Source: Trichuris trichiura (Eukaryota; Nematoda; Enoplea; Trichinellida; Trichuridae). Taken from it: 64,000 bases of DNA. Below are positions 1 through 19,500 of the stretch, one piece after another. The stretch covers positions 6,076,001 to 6,140,000 of the forward strand of contig JBAJFE010000026.1 of assembly GCA_037903355.1 (NCBI GenBank), given 5' to 3'. The number at the start of each line of letters is the position of its first letter. The first letter of the stretch is position 1. The notes under the pieces were generated by a model. The model saw only the letters and a program-made list of their open reading frames with translations, had not been told where the DNA came from and ran no database searches. The translations under genes were made by a program, and so were the position numbers.

Positions 1-7
1 GGCAGTC

Positions 8-5026
<5,019 letters not shown>

Positions 5027-8000
5027 TGCTATGAAGTGTTCGCTGCCAAGGTGGCCTTTGTTGTTGTTGAAATTATAGTTATTTGCGTTTCATTTTTTGT
5101 CTACACATTGTTGACAAAAGGAAGTTTGCGGATGTTGTTTTAAGCTTGATTTGGTACGCTTGCGGAGTGCAAGCGGATGTCTTGTTAATTTCCCCTGAAT
5201 TACGAATTATTCAGGTTATAAAGTTTTACAAATTGGTAACAGTTGAGGTTAGCACCGTTTATACTTTCCCTCGTTAATGAATACGGCGCGTTGTTCAAAT
5301 TTGGCCAAAACTTGTGCACATTTTAATGAACATTTGTTAACTGTATCGAAAACGCTTCATAATAAGTCAGATTTTGTATGACATTTGTCCACGTAATTCG
5401 AATTCATTCGTACGCGATTTTTGATGTGAAAAATTGTACACAAAGCGCATTGGTTTCATGTAGCAGAATATTAAAATGTTGAAGATGTCCTGAATGTTTG
5501 CGCTAGGTGCCTGGGTGACCGTATTGATCTAGAGCCCTTTCGATGTGTCTAAACTTATCACATAGGAGCTCTTACGCAAACGTTAATTATCCTGCCTACA
5601 CTGGCATCTATTATACCAATGAAAACTGTTTTTCGATTATGGCAATTACAACGTATGCATTCCCTTGAATGTGTGGGCTTTTTATATACCTCTGTTCTAA
5701 CTTGGTCTGCATTCCGGATGATCAGTGTGTCTAAGAAGGAACAGATTGCAGTCCAGATAAAATGGGTAGCTTTTAGGAACGAGCCTATTAAATAGTTTAA
5801 GAATTCTTCTTCACTTTCTCTTCTGAGATCAGCGAAAATGAGGTGTACGCATCGTTTGAAAAATTTTGAACTTCCATGTGAACTTTTTCCAGGTTTTCCT
5901 TAGCGTTGGAAATAGGGGATTCCCGACTGGAAGGTTTCCCTTGAAGAAAATATGTTCTTGGGCATGCAAGTCTTACAGTTAAGTAACCTGTAAGGAATTT
6001 AGTTTGACGAAGTCGGCACGTGGTCTCATGTGAGATAAAAGAGTGGAAACGCACGGTTAAAGGAAAACACATTCGCCGAAAAGCGTAGCCGGGAGCAAGC
6101 ACGGAAGCGTAGCGCAACCTGACTTAAACCAAAAGGAGACCCTCTACATACAGCACTATTCAAATATCAACTGAGAAAATGGATTGTAGTGAGCAATTCT
6201 TAGACTGATATCATACATGCCATCAAATGCTGTCTCGCAAAAAGCCACTTTGCACCCAGCAGTGATCTTTCAGGAGGGGTTCCTCGGATGGAGGACCTTC
6301 CATTCTTCATTCCAGTTTCCTTTATTTAATCCTTCATTTTGACGGTCCATTTATTTTATTCTTATTTCCATAATTATTAGTCCCTTTATTCGCCTTGTTT
6401 TGTTTTTTATTTCATTTGCGTTTTTTTTGCGATTAAGCCTGGTGTTTATTCCAAAGCTCGCAGAAAAACCCGCCTAACCAGCCAGGACTACCAAAGTTGT
6501 TTCTTTCATTCAATCAGCGCTGATAACAGGAACAGTAACCGAAAGCACCTCTAATTTTCTGTAAACGTTTACAGTTCCTTAGGGTCCCTCTTCCTTACAC
6601 AGTTTCGAAAAGAAGAAGCGCACCCTCACTTTCAGGATCAAGTCCAGGTAAGGGAGGAATAGGATTGCTCTCATGCATGTCGGTGAGGGGAGAACAGGGT
6701 GCGGGTATTTTTTCGAAACTTGAACCTGCATTTTATGGTTACGGTATGTTGTTTGCACGCCTGTCAAATAAGAGCAAATTTCGCAGTACATTCGTTGAAC
6801 AAATATCGCCCATATGCATTATTCGTTGCCGTATGTTGATTGTCGAGCAGCTAGAAACGACTGCTGTTTGTTTTTCAACGATAGTGGAGTATAATAAGAA
6901 ACGATAACAGATGCAACGGTAGGAACAAGTAATAACGGCACTGCACCCTTTGTATGCGGAAAGTGCGCGATTGCATAGCGTAGCGGGGATTTATTCTGCG
7001 CAACTAACCATAATCAATATGCAGGCATTCGTGTGAAAGTGTGTATCCATAACCACTAGATCACTTGTAAGTGACAACTGCCTAGTTGCTGTTAAGCTAA
7101 TATGCATAACCTTGACCTTCGTGCGAAGGCGCGTACCTAAAAGCTCATAGGGTCAGGAAGGGTTAACCGCGCATAAAGCTCAGCATGTGCCCGTGAGGAT
7201 AATAATCCGAGAGCATTTACAGCTGCTTCCTTATTACCATGCATTCGCAAACGGATTACAGAGCAATCAGTCATGTTGATGACAGACGTGTACCGTATAC
7301 ACGCATGAGAATATAGGCGATGTGCTGTGCATCAGTTGTAAAGTGTAAAAATATTCTGTTGATCGAGCAGCTACATATCTAGTTCAAACCTGCCTTATTC
7401 AATGGATTGCTATGGAGTGCAGTTGATATTTCTTAGCTGCATTTACACGCAATGGGATTATTAGGCCTTGCATCTCATTAACCAGTGAAATGTTACTGTG
7501 CTTTCGTTGATATGACAGTTCGGTTACTGTACAAGTTTGCTATTGCATCTCAGTTGAAGTCGATTGAGCTTGCGCGTTGTTACGTGTTATTTATCACTTT
7601 GCGCTTTGCAAATGTGCAGTCGTGCCTTTTAAGTGCAGAAAAATGTAAACCTCTGCATTTAGATTTTCTACAGGAGTCATGCCGCATGGAGACAGTGAAA
7701 AGACTGAACTTAAAGGTGGTCATCCACCGGCAGGTATAAAACGTTTCATTCTGTCGTCCAGTGTTTTCCTGGCGCAAATTTAGTAAAAGTTGGGGGTGGT
7801 GTTCGCATAACGCAACATCGAACTCCGCACACCAGCGAATCCGAGCCCTCGCAAGATAGTTCTGAAGTTCGTGAGGGAAGGTGGTGCCACTTTGAAGTAT
7901 TTTTCTGTTCACGTTTTAGCGGCGTTGTTTGCTTTTAGGAACAAAGGCGAACGCTCCGTAACCATGGTGAATGGTGTGCCAGTTCGGGTAACCATCGTGT

Positions 8001-9294
8001 GCACCGATCATCATTATTTGCTTAAAATACACTTCGCAGATTGAAGATGATTTCCCAACAGCTGCCGTGAAAGCTTTTCACAATAAACCAGAACCGTCTC
8101 ATCAAGCAAGTCATAGCAATACTATACGAAACATTCAACAACCAAGGAAGTGAATGCTTCAGTGACATCATTGAATAGCGGTTCCGTTCTTATCAGGCTG
8201 CCAAACTGCTATTATTCTGTGTGGTCATTCTTTTCTCGTTACGCGGTTGTCTTATGTTTTTCTGATTTCTGGAGAATTGACTTTTTTTTTATCCTTTGTG
8301 GATTGTCCACTTACCGAAGCTTGGCGAACGGCTACTGAACATCGGCGCTTTCAATGTTTCTACGTTTGCTGGTGTTATGTGAGGTTTTGCAGGCTCAAAG
8401 GTTTATTGAACGGTTTTGGTCAAATTAAAAAAGTACATTGCTTGCAATGTCGGCGTATTTACTTACTAAACAAGGATGAGTTTCATAGCACAGATAATAT
8501 GTAGCAAACAAAAAGATAGCGACTCAGTTGGTTAGAATCGTTGAAACCGTCACAGACGGTTGCCAGTGTTTTGACGTATCCCAAACGAGGTAATTTAGTT
8601 ACGTGCCGGAATTATGGGCGTCATTTGGTTATACTCCTTCGATTTAATGGCCTCATTTCCATTATTAATGCTCATTAAGCCTGAAGCCGAACAATAGAAA
8701 CTGTAAAACTGGATGTAGCGAGAACGAATTTTTCGTTGCGTCGATATGTTTGCCTTGCTATCGGTTAAACATTAGCCCGCTGACTCGACCTTGATTATCT
8801 TTTATAGTAAACTGTCTTAATCTTGTTCGTGCCACCACCTTGAAACTGCGTATTCATTTCGTTGAATTTGGAAAATAATCACCAAAATAAAATAATGTCA
8901 GCTCCATGACTTTTCAAGTTATCGTTGGCAGCCGCCAAAACCACTTCAGGCGGAAAGCCTCGGAAACACAGGCGGCAAAACACAATGTACCTTTGAATGA
9001 AACAAAGGGAATTGTCCAGCGGTACCGATCTGGCATCAGACCGGATTAGTACGGATCACGCCTCGCGGCGAACCGTGTGCGGCTAAACGTGCGCGATGAA
9101 CTGTTCCCGCTAAAACGTACTGTACCCAATGGGTGCAGCGTGAAAAGAGAAAATAAAGTGAAAAGCAAATGAAACATATGTTTTTTCTGTTACTGACGCA
9201 CAACTGTTAGAACGTCAAGGGGTTGTACTACCCCTCGGAGTCACTCGTCATGGTTAGGTCCTAAAAATCGAAATCCCGATAGTTAGAAATCTCG

Positions 9295-9364
9295 GATGGG
9301 TCGAAAATGCTTTGCAACAGGCGGCCCTATGGCAGTTCTGCATTTGTAGCTTTTAGATAAAGGG
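9295..9364. repeat. Half copy of palindromic repeat family A
   Basis: The run GGGTCGAAAATGC followed by a GGCAGTTCTGCATTTG-like stretch matches one arm of the elements at 26755-27000 and 55983-56257. Only the left arm is present, so this is a truncated copy. Confidence 0.5.
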
Positions 9365-9524
9365 TACGTTCGAAACGGAAAGACATTTCCGTACTGCAGC
9401 CGTGTTGTTTCTTAGGTAAATGTAGAGCACCTCCAGAGTACTGTTAGTTGATTTCATATTCCCCCTTCTCTGAATTCTGCCTGATGATTTCAATGCATTT
9501 GTGCCATGAAATTATTGGAACAAT

Positions 9525-9542
9525 CGCATCATCATCATCATT
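9525..9542 (+). repeat. Short ATC microsatellite
   Basis: About five ATC units in a row (CATCATCATCATCATT). It is isolated and has no apparent role. Confidence 0.5.
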
Positions 9543-10508
9543 CAGTTTATTCTGCATGCGTCAAGTGTACTGTTTTTTCGTGGTTTTCCTAAGTTCCGGT
9601 GATCTAGGCTAACGTATCCTCTTCTATTTGCTTTGTTTTTATTGCTAATTCTTATCCTGCTCAAAAATTACCAACTACTCTCCTAGCCGAAAGACAACTG
9701 TTTTGGGAGTCAGTTTGATTTATCCAACTGACCGGATAGGATACTGTCGAAGCTTGATTATCAGAATGAGATGGTCGCATGTGAGTTGTTCAGACAACGA
9801 AAAAATCAGATAATTGGTGTTTTTCTTTTTTTTTAATTGTCCAGTATTTCATGCTTTACTGTTTGTCCCAATTCTGACAACTTTGAATTACTGCTTAACC
9901 TCCAGGACTATAATTGAAGCAAAGTCGGACTTAGAAGAAAACGACGAAAACGCAGTATACTCTACGCGTGCAGAGCAGAATAATGATACCATTTTTCCAA
10001 TAAAGTGAATACACAAATCCATCAAAAACATCAGGCCGACTTCAGAAGAGGAAGAAGTTGAAATGAAGCAACAATACTTCGAAGGTGTTTCGAAGTGATT
10101 CAAAAAAAAGTGAATCCTACTTCATTACGTAATCGCTTACGTCACGCAACGTCCGGCTACCATGCTTGCGTAAAGACTCGGATCCTCTCCTAATCGTATC
10201 TTTCTAAGGGAAACATGGATGCCTATTCATTTGCGCGATGTAATGAAGAAACGAGCTAGTTTCATTCATGGATCTCTTAGGATTGATTTGTATTCCTTTT
10301 TACACAATCAATCCTTTTAATTAATGCTCATAAAATTAAAAATAAACGTATGCTTGCTAAGAATGTCTGTCGGGCAACCGTTTGGAAACGTAGTTTATGC
10401 GAACGCACAAGTGAGATCATGACCCTAGCGAAAGGATTTTACAAAACTGGTAGGAAGGAACTGACCAACCAAAAAGAAAAACGAAAAACAATCTCTGCAG
10501 GAAAGTCA

Positions 10509-13500
10509 TCAGCTGTCTTGAGGATGAGATGCTATTGAATCGACCAGTGAACCAAGCATAGCGCATAAAGTCATTATCTCCGATGAGCTTCCCGAAGTCA
10601 CGTCTGCGTTTGTTAATTTGGTCATTTCCGTAACGTCATCGCGTATTTGCATCAGGCAACAGCAACATTCTCTGCATTTCTCAGCCCTGAAAACCAACAA
10701 TAAAAAAACACTAATTCCAGCGCAAAAATATAGCACACCTCTCTTCCGTGGTAATATTTGTACCTGGAGGACACTGCATCTTGGAATAATCGATGAACAT
10801 TAAACTGAAGCCACGCAAAATGAGCAGCAAGGTAGAGATGGCAGTACGGCAATAGCTGTCATGTTTCGAACGGAGCAAAGACTGGATATGAGGCAGAAGG
10901 ATGGTACAAATATCAAGCGTCCACACCTTCCTATAGCACGTAAATTCTCTAAGTAAATTCAAACGACATTGAAAACATCCTCTATTTGGTAACGGAAAAT
11001 AATAATCATTGTTGCAACAGAATATCGAGTAAGGATAGTTTGTTAATTTCAAAACAGCCCTTTATTCTCTGACAAAACTTTATCCACAAATTGCGGAGAA
11101 ACTACCACGGCTAACAAATTTAATGTTGCAACGTGCGAATGAAAGAAAAAGTGCCACGCTTGGAGTACAGGAAGAATCAGAGTTTAAACCCGAATTTGAA
11201 TATTAGAAAAAGTCGCCCTTTCGTAGAGCAAAAACCGTATACCGACGAAAAAGGAAAAGAGAAAACGAACGACAAAGCTTTCGGGAATCTGACGTGTCTC
11301 GTCGTCAGTGTTGCGATTTTACCGCTACGGTGACGACGAACATACTAAATCCCGAAAATTCCACTGTTCGTTTTCTTCTTTTCTTTCTCATCAATAGACG
11401 GGTTTCGCTATAGAAAATAACTTACTTGCCAGCTACAAAAAATCTCGTGTCAACAGTAGAAAAAAGGCAAATTTAATTTTGGTTCTATAGTTCACAAAAT
11501 TTCATGCGTTTTATTAAACTCGTATATCCCTCATTTTCACTCCTAATCCCGACTGATGATACAACTTCGCCGAGTTAAGAGACTCCCAGTTTTTCTTTTT
11601 AAAATGGCTTTCTTCTTGAAGTTGAGTCATTGCAACAGGTCGCAGAGTCTCACAAACGCTGATCACTTTACACAACGGGGGAACAAAGGTGGAAATGTGC
11701 GCACTTGCAAAAAACGCATGAAATGTTGCTCGCTGTAAAGACTATGTTTAAAACTCTCACTTTTCAGCTGCTTAAAACGGAGTTCAAAGTGCCTGTTGTT
11801 ACTTTGTTCCGGATTTCGCGCCTTTCTTCGTTCATTTATACGCGGGCGACAGATTCAGCGAAACCTGAAAGCCTCGCCTTATTACTACTTTTAAATGATA
11901 CGTCAAACGGTTCCACAATGATTAGAAATATGAAACCAATTAGAAGAACGATTGAATGGCTGACACGTTTTTCAGACTTCTGCTGCAAAGTTGATCAAAC
12001 GTTGTACAAAGTCGCCAGCAAGCAGAATAGTGATAATCTCCCTGCTTATTAAAGTCGTAAATCGTAGCGATGTGTTTCTGACTGACATTTTAGTGACTGG
12101 TAACTATGTCCCATCGTTAGCCAAGAATGCGGACAACGTTTTCTTTACATCAGTTACGGGTTTACAGATTTTCAGGTTTTGTTACCCTGTCAAATATCCG
12201 TCAGAACTGACTTGAAAATCAGTAAGCCCGTTTTGACTTCGATGATGTACGAAAAACACTGTCCGCACTCTTGCATTGAAAACTTAATTTCTCCTAACGG
12301 GTGTGTGAATCAACATTACGGTACGGAAAAGCTACCTGTTCAACGTTTTAATAATATTGCGAAGCTTTCGCAAAAACTTCGGTCCCCGTCTTCAGCCCAT
12401 GAAAGTGCCTACATAGCAGTAATGCTTACATAATGCGATGCCAGGATTCTCTCTATCACTTACATGCGCTGAAGACGGGGACCAGAGTTTTCTGAAAGCT
12501 TCGCAATATTAATAAAACGTTGAACGGGTACCATAATGTTGTCCGCAGTCTTGGCTAAACTGCTTAAAACAACACAGATTTACGGGGAACTTGTTAAGTT
12601 TCAGTACAGCTGGATTCATCACTGGCAGGCTTAACAAAACCTGCACAGAGAAGGGACTTATCACACACTGGATTTAGTAGAGGTTAAGTAAAAGGGAAAT
12701 CATAGGGCAAGCAAGGTTCAAAGGCATCTCTTAGCTTATCAATAGCACGGGAAGGCAAAGCTTAACCGATAAAAAATAGTCGTTAATAAATTATTGATAC
12801 GAAGAGTAAAGGTAAATGAAGTTCTTCTGTGCAACCGGTTGACACAAAATCGTTCCCCGGCGGAACTGCGAGCATGATCATAAACAATTCTTGCCATTAA
12901 ATATGATTCTCGCAAATGGATACGTGGACAACTTCTTTTTACTGCAACATACCCATTGAGCAACAGGTGCCGTTAACACGCGATTTTAAAGGGTCACCAC
13001 CTTTTAAGGAACACGAACAGCGCCCCATCTTTCCTGATTCATTTGTCTGCACTCCACTTCGCTGATTGCGTGCACCATTCTGTTAACATCACGAAAAGGA
13101 ACTAGCCGTTTCAAAGGGAAAATCAATTACAAAGAACATTACTTTTTCTTACCTGCAAAAAATATGTTAGTGCTGTCGTACACAAGCACAGCACGACATT
13201 AAAAGTTACAGAAGGGGTACGCGTAAACGCGCGAATCTGTCACCATACGGAAGGGATACCAACTGAAACTGAACGTTTATCTATACTAAACCCAAAACAT
13301 AATTGTCAAATTAAATAGCAATGTCACGTCCATAGGTTATGATGAAGAAAACCTTTAAAAGGGCTGAAAGTAAGGGTGAAAAGTACATAGCTCAAAAGAA
13401 CAACAAAGTTCAACCTCGTAACGCGCAACTGGGCTTACAAAGTTCCGCGCAGCTTCTGAATTGACAACTTCAATTATTGTTGGATTTCATTTCTTCAGCT

Positions 13501-16500
13501 GAACAAGCAGCTTTCGATGCAGAATGCTTTTTTACGAGTCACAATAAAGATTGAATAGGCTACTCGGTGACCCTATTATATCTATGCGAGCACTAAAACC
13601 TTATTAAACCGATGACATATTTGCCGTAATGCAAACGGGATAGGCAAAACTCTTTCCGAAGCCACTACAAAAAATTCTTCAAGGCAGACACCCATAAGGA
13701 TTGCTTTTCTTCGACGTTAAGCTAACAAGAAACAGTAAAGAAATTAAGAGCAATTAATGTTAGAATCGTGCTAGCTATCCAAGTCTCAACGTAGAGCAAT
13801 TAAGAAACAATCTGCGCTGAAAAACTCTGACTTTCTCTTCCACGAATCGCAGATACACAATGGACATGACAAAGGACGTAAATAAAACTTCTCTAGCTGA
13901 AACTGTGGTTCTAAACAGTATACTGAAAAGTCGCGCTGGAAACAGACTTTAAGAAAAACGGTTTTACGTAGAAACTCTTCATCCCACAACCCACATTAAA
14001 AATTGGATTTCTTTAGTACAAGAAGTTTATCTTTGTGCTTCGGAGTGCCTTGACAGCTGAACAATGCGCGGTTGTTGTTATATTATGATCAGCGTAAGGC
14101 GCTTTGCGGGGCGTAAGCAGAAAAATTACCATAAAACTGCGGCATCGGAATTAAACATGAAACTTACGGTTTCTGGTTGAGGACATTAAGGACGTCCACT
14201 AGTATAGAATCAACATCATCCTGCCGAACGACCTCTTGCAAACCAAACTTAAGACCTCGGGAAGCCGCCAGCTTCGCGATCATTTCCAACCTTTTCTGCC
14301 TGTAACCTAACACGGTAGTAATGCTGATTCCGCCTTTGTCCACCAGCTTCAAAATGTCAAGTTCAAGACCTGACGCGCTGCTGTCTATTACTGACGATGT
14401 TGAAAAGTCACCGGAACAAGGAATTCTCTAAATCAAAAAGGTACTCTAAGGCACAGCTAGCAAGTTACATGGACGAATTAAACCTTGCCATTTCTAGTTA
14501 CAGCAAAATGATGAGAAAAGCCTCAACGGAAAATTAATAGGTGCAAGCATTTTATTTCCTTTATGCTTGCTTTGGCAGTAAGTTTAGAATTATACCTATG
14601 AAACTTGGCGGACGTGATAACAATATAGCAAAAAACCAAATGAAGCAACAAGGATAAAGTAGAGTAGGATGACGATAGTGAAGTCCAACTTTCAGTGATT
14701 AAAGAGGGAGTATCCTAATAGGTCTGCTATAATTCTGCGCCAGCTTACCATAGGTGGAGAAATGCCGCCAGTAGCTTCCAAACGTCCACCGAGTCTGCCG
14801 AACTCATTGGCAAGTTGTCGAACCGGAGAGAGATCCCCGGCACGCCTAGCTTGGTTGCGCACCAAGGGACTCACTTCATGGACGAGTTTCCTGGTAGCTT
14901 GAGTGGACATCGCCTGCTTACTGCTCGGCGAACTCATAGGCGTTACAGTGGCAACCGTTTGCTTTTTCTTCTTATTCAGCACTACCTTGGAGGACGAAAC
15001 TCCCTGAGAACGTCCAAGGCAAACAGGTGACACTTCCGACAGGTCGCCAGTGGTGCTTGTTGGCTCAGAGTGCGTGGACGAAATTGCAGTCATTGATTTA
15101 CGGCTGCTCAAAGGTAGGCGGCCATTACCCTGGGCAAAACCGCGCGTCGAAGTCGCAGCTCCCTTCTGTCGTTCTAGCATTTTGGGTTTGTCAAGGTCAA
15201 CCGCTAATGAACTGGACGACGAGCATCTGAGCTGCGAAAATCCGGCCTTTTGGTCTACAAAAGGAAAAAATCAAATACGCATTAATATTTAACTTGCAAC
15301 GACTCGTTCGGCTGCGCGAAAGAAAACGAAAGCACAAACCATTCGAGCGGTCTTGACAACTGCTACAGTGCGAGTCGAGACCTTGTTCAAGCGAGAATGT
15401 ACGACTTGCGGCATTAGTGACCGTTACACTTGGCGGAGGGGTTCTCTGCACTAAAGAAGGGCACAAAGTTTAAATTTACAAATAAAAATAAACAAAAAAA
15501 GAGCAGATATTAACTACATCTAATGAAGATGAGCCTACAGTTTCTGTTGCACCATCACGCCTGCCAAAATTACTTACGACCTAGTCAGCAGTTTTTTAAA
15601 TGAAACGTTACAAAACAATATTGTCCACCCCATGTAATGAAGCTGAGATACTTGCATGAAGCATACTTAAGGGAATTGAAATCTACGGATTTCAAGAAAT
15701 TATTATAAGCAATTTCTTATCTCGCTGAAAACTTAAAAGATTTTTTTTTGTAAACTTCTAACGAGCACATGTATTTTCATGGTGTTCTTCAGTCGCCTCT
15801 TATCTCTTTGTTTTGGAGGCCTGTAATTAAACTATACAAGTGTCTTACCAGCGAATAAATGAGCAAACTGTGAGAGAAAGTACAGGACGAAGTTTCAATA
15901 GGTTTCGGAGCTGCTCTCGTTCCATCGTCAGCGGCGTTAAGTGTAAAAGCTTCTCTACTTTCTTGATGACGGAAGTAGAGCGTTCCGAAACTTTTTCATG
16001 TACTTTCTCTGACAATTTTTTCATTCGTTTGCTGGTAGGACACTTGTATAGTCTAATAAGAGACATTCAAAATAAAGAGAAAAGCCGTGGCTAAAGAACA
16101 TTATTTCTTATCTTTTAAAAAATAAAACGAAACAAAGGAACATACGTGAACGGCTTGGCCGAAAGGCGGATAATTCATCACTCAGTTGCTCGGAAGCAAT
16201 ATTATCGAATGTACGAGTTCGGGAGACTTTGGGCAATTCGGCATCCGCATCGTAGGCGTTCAAACGAAGAGAATCGGGTCGGCACAAAGGCAATTCTGAG
16301 TCAAAAGTACCTGAAAAAAGGCACATTCATAGACTAACCAACACTTTAACAGTTATCTACGAAAGTTCAAAACATTGCAAATCACGAGATTTCATTTTAC
16401 GCTAGAAGTTATTACTAAAGCTGAAAACAATTTTTTACTCCTCTTAATGTTAGTACTACAACGTTTAAGTCCAGTTTTGCATAAGTAGCTTTTTTCACAG

Positions 16501-19500
16501 CGGCTTCATTTAAGCTACAACATTTTCCCTTACCCAAACGCCTTCATTAAGTTCATTCCTTACGCGGTAGTAAAAAAAGGGAATTCTTTTGTTTAGCATC
16601 TGTCTGCGATATACTCAGCGCTCTTGTTGCCATATCTATTTAACATGCCTTGCTTTTCCGAAAGGCAAATGATCAAATGGAATAGTGATATTAATACTTG
16701 ACGTGCGAAAACTGAATTTCTGCTGAAAGAATGCAGTTTTTTCATGTCGGCGAAGCTAAACCAGATTACAAGGGATACCGCCAAATATAGAACATGCGGA
16801 ATTCTGAAGCATTCGCGTTAAAAGTTTTCGCGAAATGGTGGGTTTTTCTTGCAATATTTTTTCCGAGGCCGTGAAAGCATTATCTCATTACCAGAAATCA
16901 GGCTTTCAACCAATCAGATCTAAAAAAGCATACAGGATCGTTGCTTTGTCAGCCTTTATTACTGACTGCTCAATTCATTAATGCTAAAGACCAACAGGAC
17001 AGTAATATCTTTGGCAACATGTTTCCGCGATATATTTGCTGCTTTTAAGAATAAAAAAATTGTAAAAATCCCACACTCGGTTGACTTTCTGTTTTCAAGA
17101 AGAGACGCTATTACTGACAGTGTAAGGATAAGTTCATAATCAGCCACAATCTGGCTGTACGTGCTGGCTTCGCTTACTTTCTTTGTCCCTCTGTCTCGCT
17201 CGCTTACGTCATTGTTCGAAAAGTTCCAGATTCCTCGATACTTCTTTTTGTTTCTGCTACGATGATGATAATCAAGTTCATTCCCCTTACGGTTCGCCTT
17301 ACAAGAAGAGCAGCGATCCTTAATCTGATTTTTGCGGTCTGCAGATGTGGCTGGGCTCGAAATCTATTCCAAACTTTAGGGAAAACGTTTTGCAGTAAAG
17401 GGATTCTACGAACAGAGGCATGGAAAAGCTAAACTCCGCTCCCCTCAAAGCGCTCGCTGTCAGGTCCATTCAAAAGGATCTCAAAAACCGACAATTCGCC
17501 TCAAACTAAGAAGTAAGATAAGTGGTACGAGCATTGCTCGTTTTTTAGAAGAAATTGCTCTTGCTGAGAGCATAAAAAAACTAGTGCAGCGATGGAACGT
17601 GTGAGCTGAAAAACAAGCGGGTTTATTTTCAAAATCGATGTTACTGTAAGTGTTCTATTTTTATTGAGATAAGGGCTATAACAACATTTGGGTTAATTAT
17701 TCTCTCTGCAGCACAAAGAAGCGCAACCCCTTCATTAAACAAAACAGGTTAACTTTTGCGTGCAGCAGGAAGCGTAATGTTGGAAGTTCAAAACATCACT
17801 ATTAATAATAGCATAACATGGCGACGCCTATGGCAAGCTCGGTTTCTCCAGCAATTGCTGAGCTCTTTAAGGAACAACTATGACCAATGAAAACTTGCCA
17901 TTCAACGTATTCAACCGCTGATCTGGAAACAATCAAAACGCACAACGAAGAATTTTTAGCATTGAGAAACTAGGAGAGAAGCACAATCTCCTTACTATTG
18001 ACCTCTACCACGATCTCATTCCGCAAGAAATTTGACTAGCTAAAACTCCTTCATGTTAAATGATGGAAAAGGAAAAGTGTTGCATTTGAATGAATGAGTG
18101 ATCAGGCAGCCCGTCCAAAATAATCGAATACGTATGGTCTTCCAACTATGCGAGCTGGGTAAAAATAAAATCTTCACATAAGAAATGTTCAATGCGCTAT
18201 CTCTATTTAGCATGCTATGTACTTACAAATGTAATAAACTTCCGGTAGCGTACAAAATGCTTAAATGAAATCTCATTCGTAGCTGCATGCATCGCAAGCT
18301 TAAGCAAGTAATATGTCAGTGATGGAGAAGCTGCTTACAGAATTACATGCTGATCAGAATTCTGAACAACATTGAAGTAGGAGAGACAGAATGAAGATCA
18401 CGCGATCGCTCAAAAGCAAGAAAAAGGCAAACCCCCCTCATCGACAACAAGACTATGGACACCAATATTTACAGCATCAAATGCAACTGTAGGATAACTA
18501 AGCAGATTGGTAGTATGCAGTCGCATGGATTTTAGCAACCTTTGAAGCCTTTATTAAAATGGTACAGAGATTAACAGAAGCAGCTCCAAGTTGGTACTAT
18601 GACTAACGAAGGGAAGCTAAAACTATGAGACGAGTTATACATGGACGATTCAGTAAAACTTGACCTATTATGGTGACTTACATGGCCTTGCTGGCCTATC
18701 ACCTATAAGAGAGTCACTGAGTCCAAACTAAAGCTCACCTTCTAGATTATCTTGCTAAGCATCAGATGTTACCGTTTCCGAGAGCTACAAGTTACGCTGC
18801 TTATATTAATGAATACCTACTGCGTATGGTGTTCATATTCGTTAATGCGTACTTGGTTCTATTCTTTAAGTACTGGATGCCACTCGATCAACAACGATCA
18901 CGTATGAATTTTGTTTTGCCTATGGTATCGATGCCGTTTAGCTGTTAATCTCAGGGTCAGACGACGGTAAAGGCGCATCCCGCTGCTCCATTTGATAAGT
19001 ACCGCAATTATGTAACTCTACGATTAAACGATCATCCAGCAACTACTACGTCAAGTTGCATTAACTTCAACAGGCCTAAGCAATACGCGAAGTGAGACGA
19101 ACCGGTTACCGAAGAAACCTGATTTTCAAAAGCCTATCAAAGCAAACATTACAGAATAACCATTATTCAACTTGCCTAGTTTAGATGTTTGCATAGCACG
19201 TCAATATTTCAGCTTTTCTGGTACATCTCTCCTGCGATGAAGATCCCTCGGCTAAGGACTAATATGTTACGCAATAGCAGAAAGAGCTGCTTTTCAGTTG
19301 AAATTTTCAAAGGATAGACAACTTCAAATTTTAGCTTCTACTTCCAGCTTTAATCGATTCAACACTGACAAGTACAATAGTTAAGATTCCCTACTGAAAC
19401 AGGCAGAGAGAATCCAAGCAAAAAGTTTTACGACAAAAATACTCAAACCTTTTCAAATTCGCTTAAGCGATGAGTTCTTGAACTAGTTGTAGTTCAACAA

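Larger units (their letters stand above)
5027..10508. other. Intergenic spacer without a recognisable gene
   Basis: About 5.5 kb between the mannosidase stop and the katanin p80 stop, which point towards each other. It must contain both 3' UTRs. Open frames up to about 110 codons occur on both strands (for example 5797-6117 and 7580-7912, minus) but match no family I know and lack a consistent exon pattern. It holds half of a palindromic repeat (9295-9364) and a short ATC microsatellite near 9525-9542. Confidence 0.5.

Noticed and set aside
15845..16066. 73-codon minus frame that could be taken as a KATNB1 exon
   Set aside because: It lies inside a near-perfect palindrome, and its phase does not fit. 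Joining 16146 directly to 15450 restores the frame.
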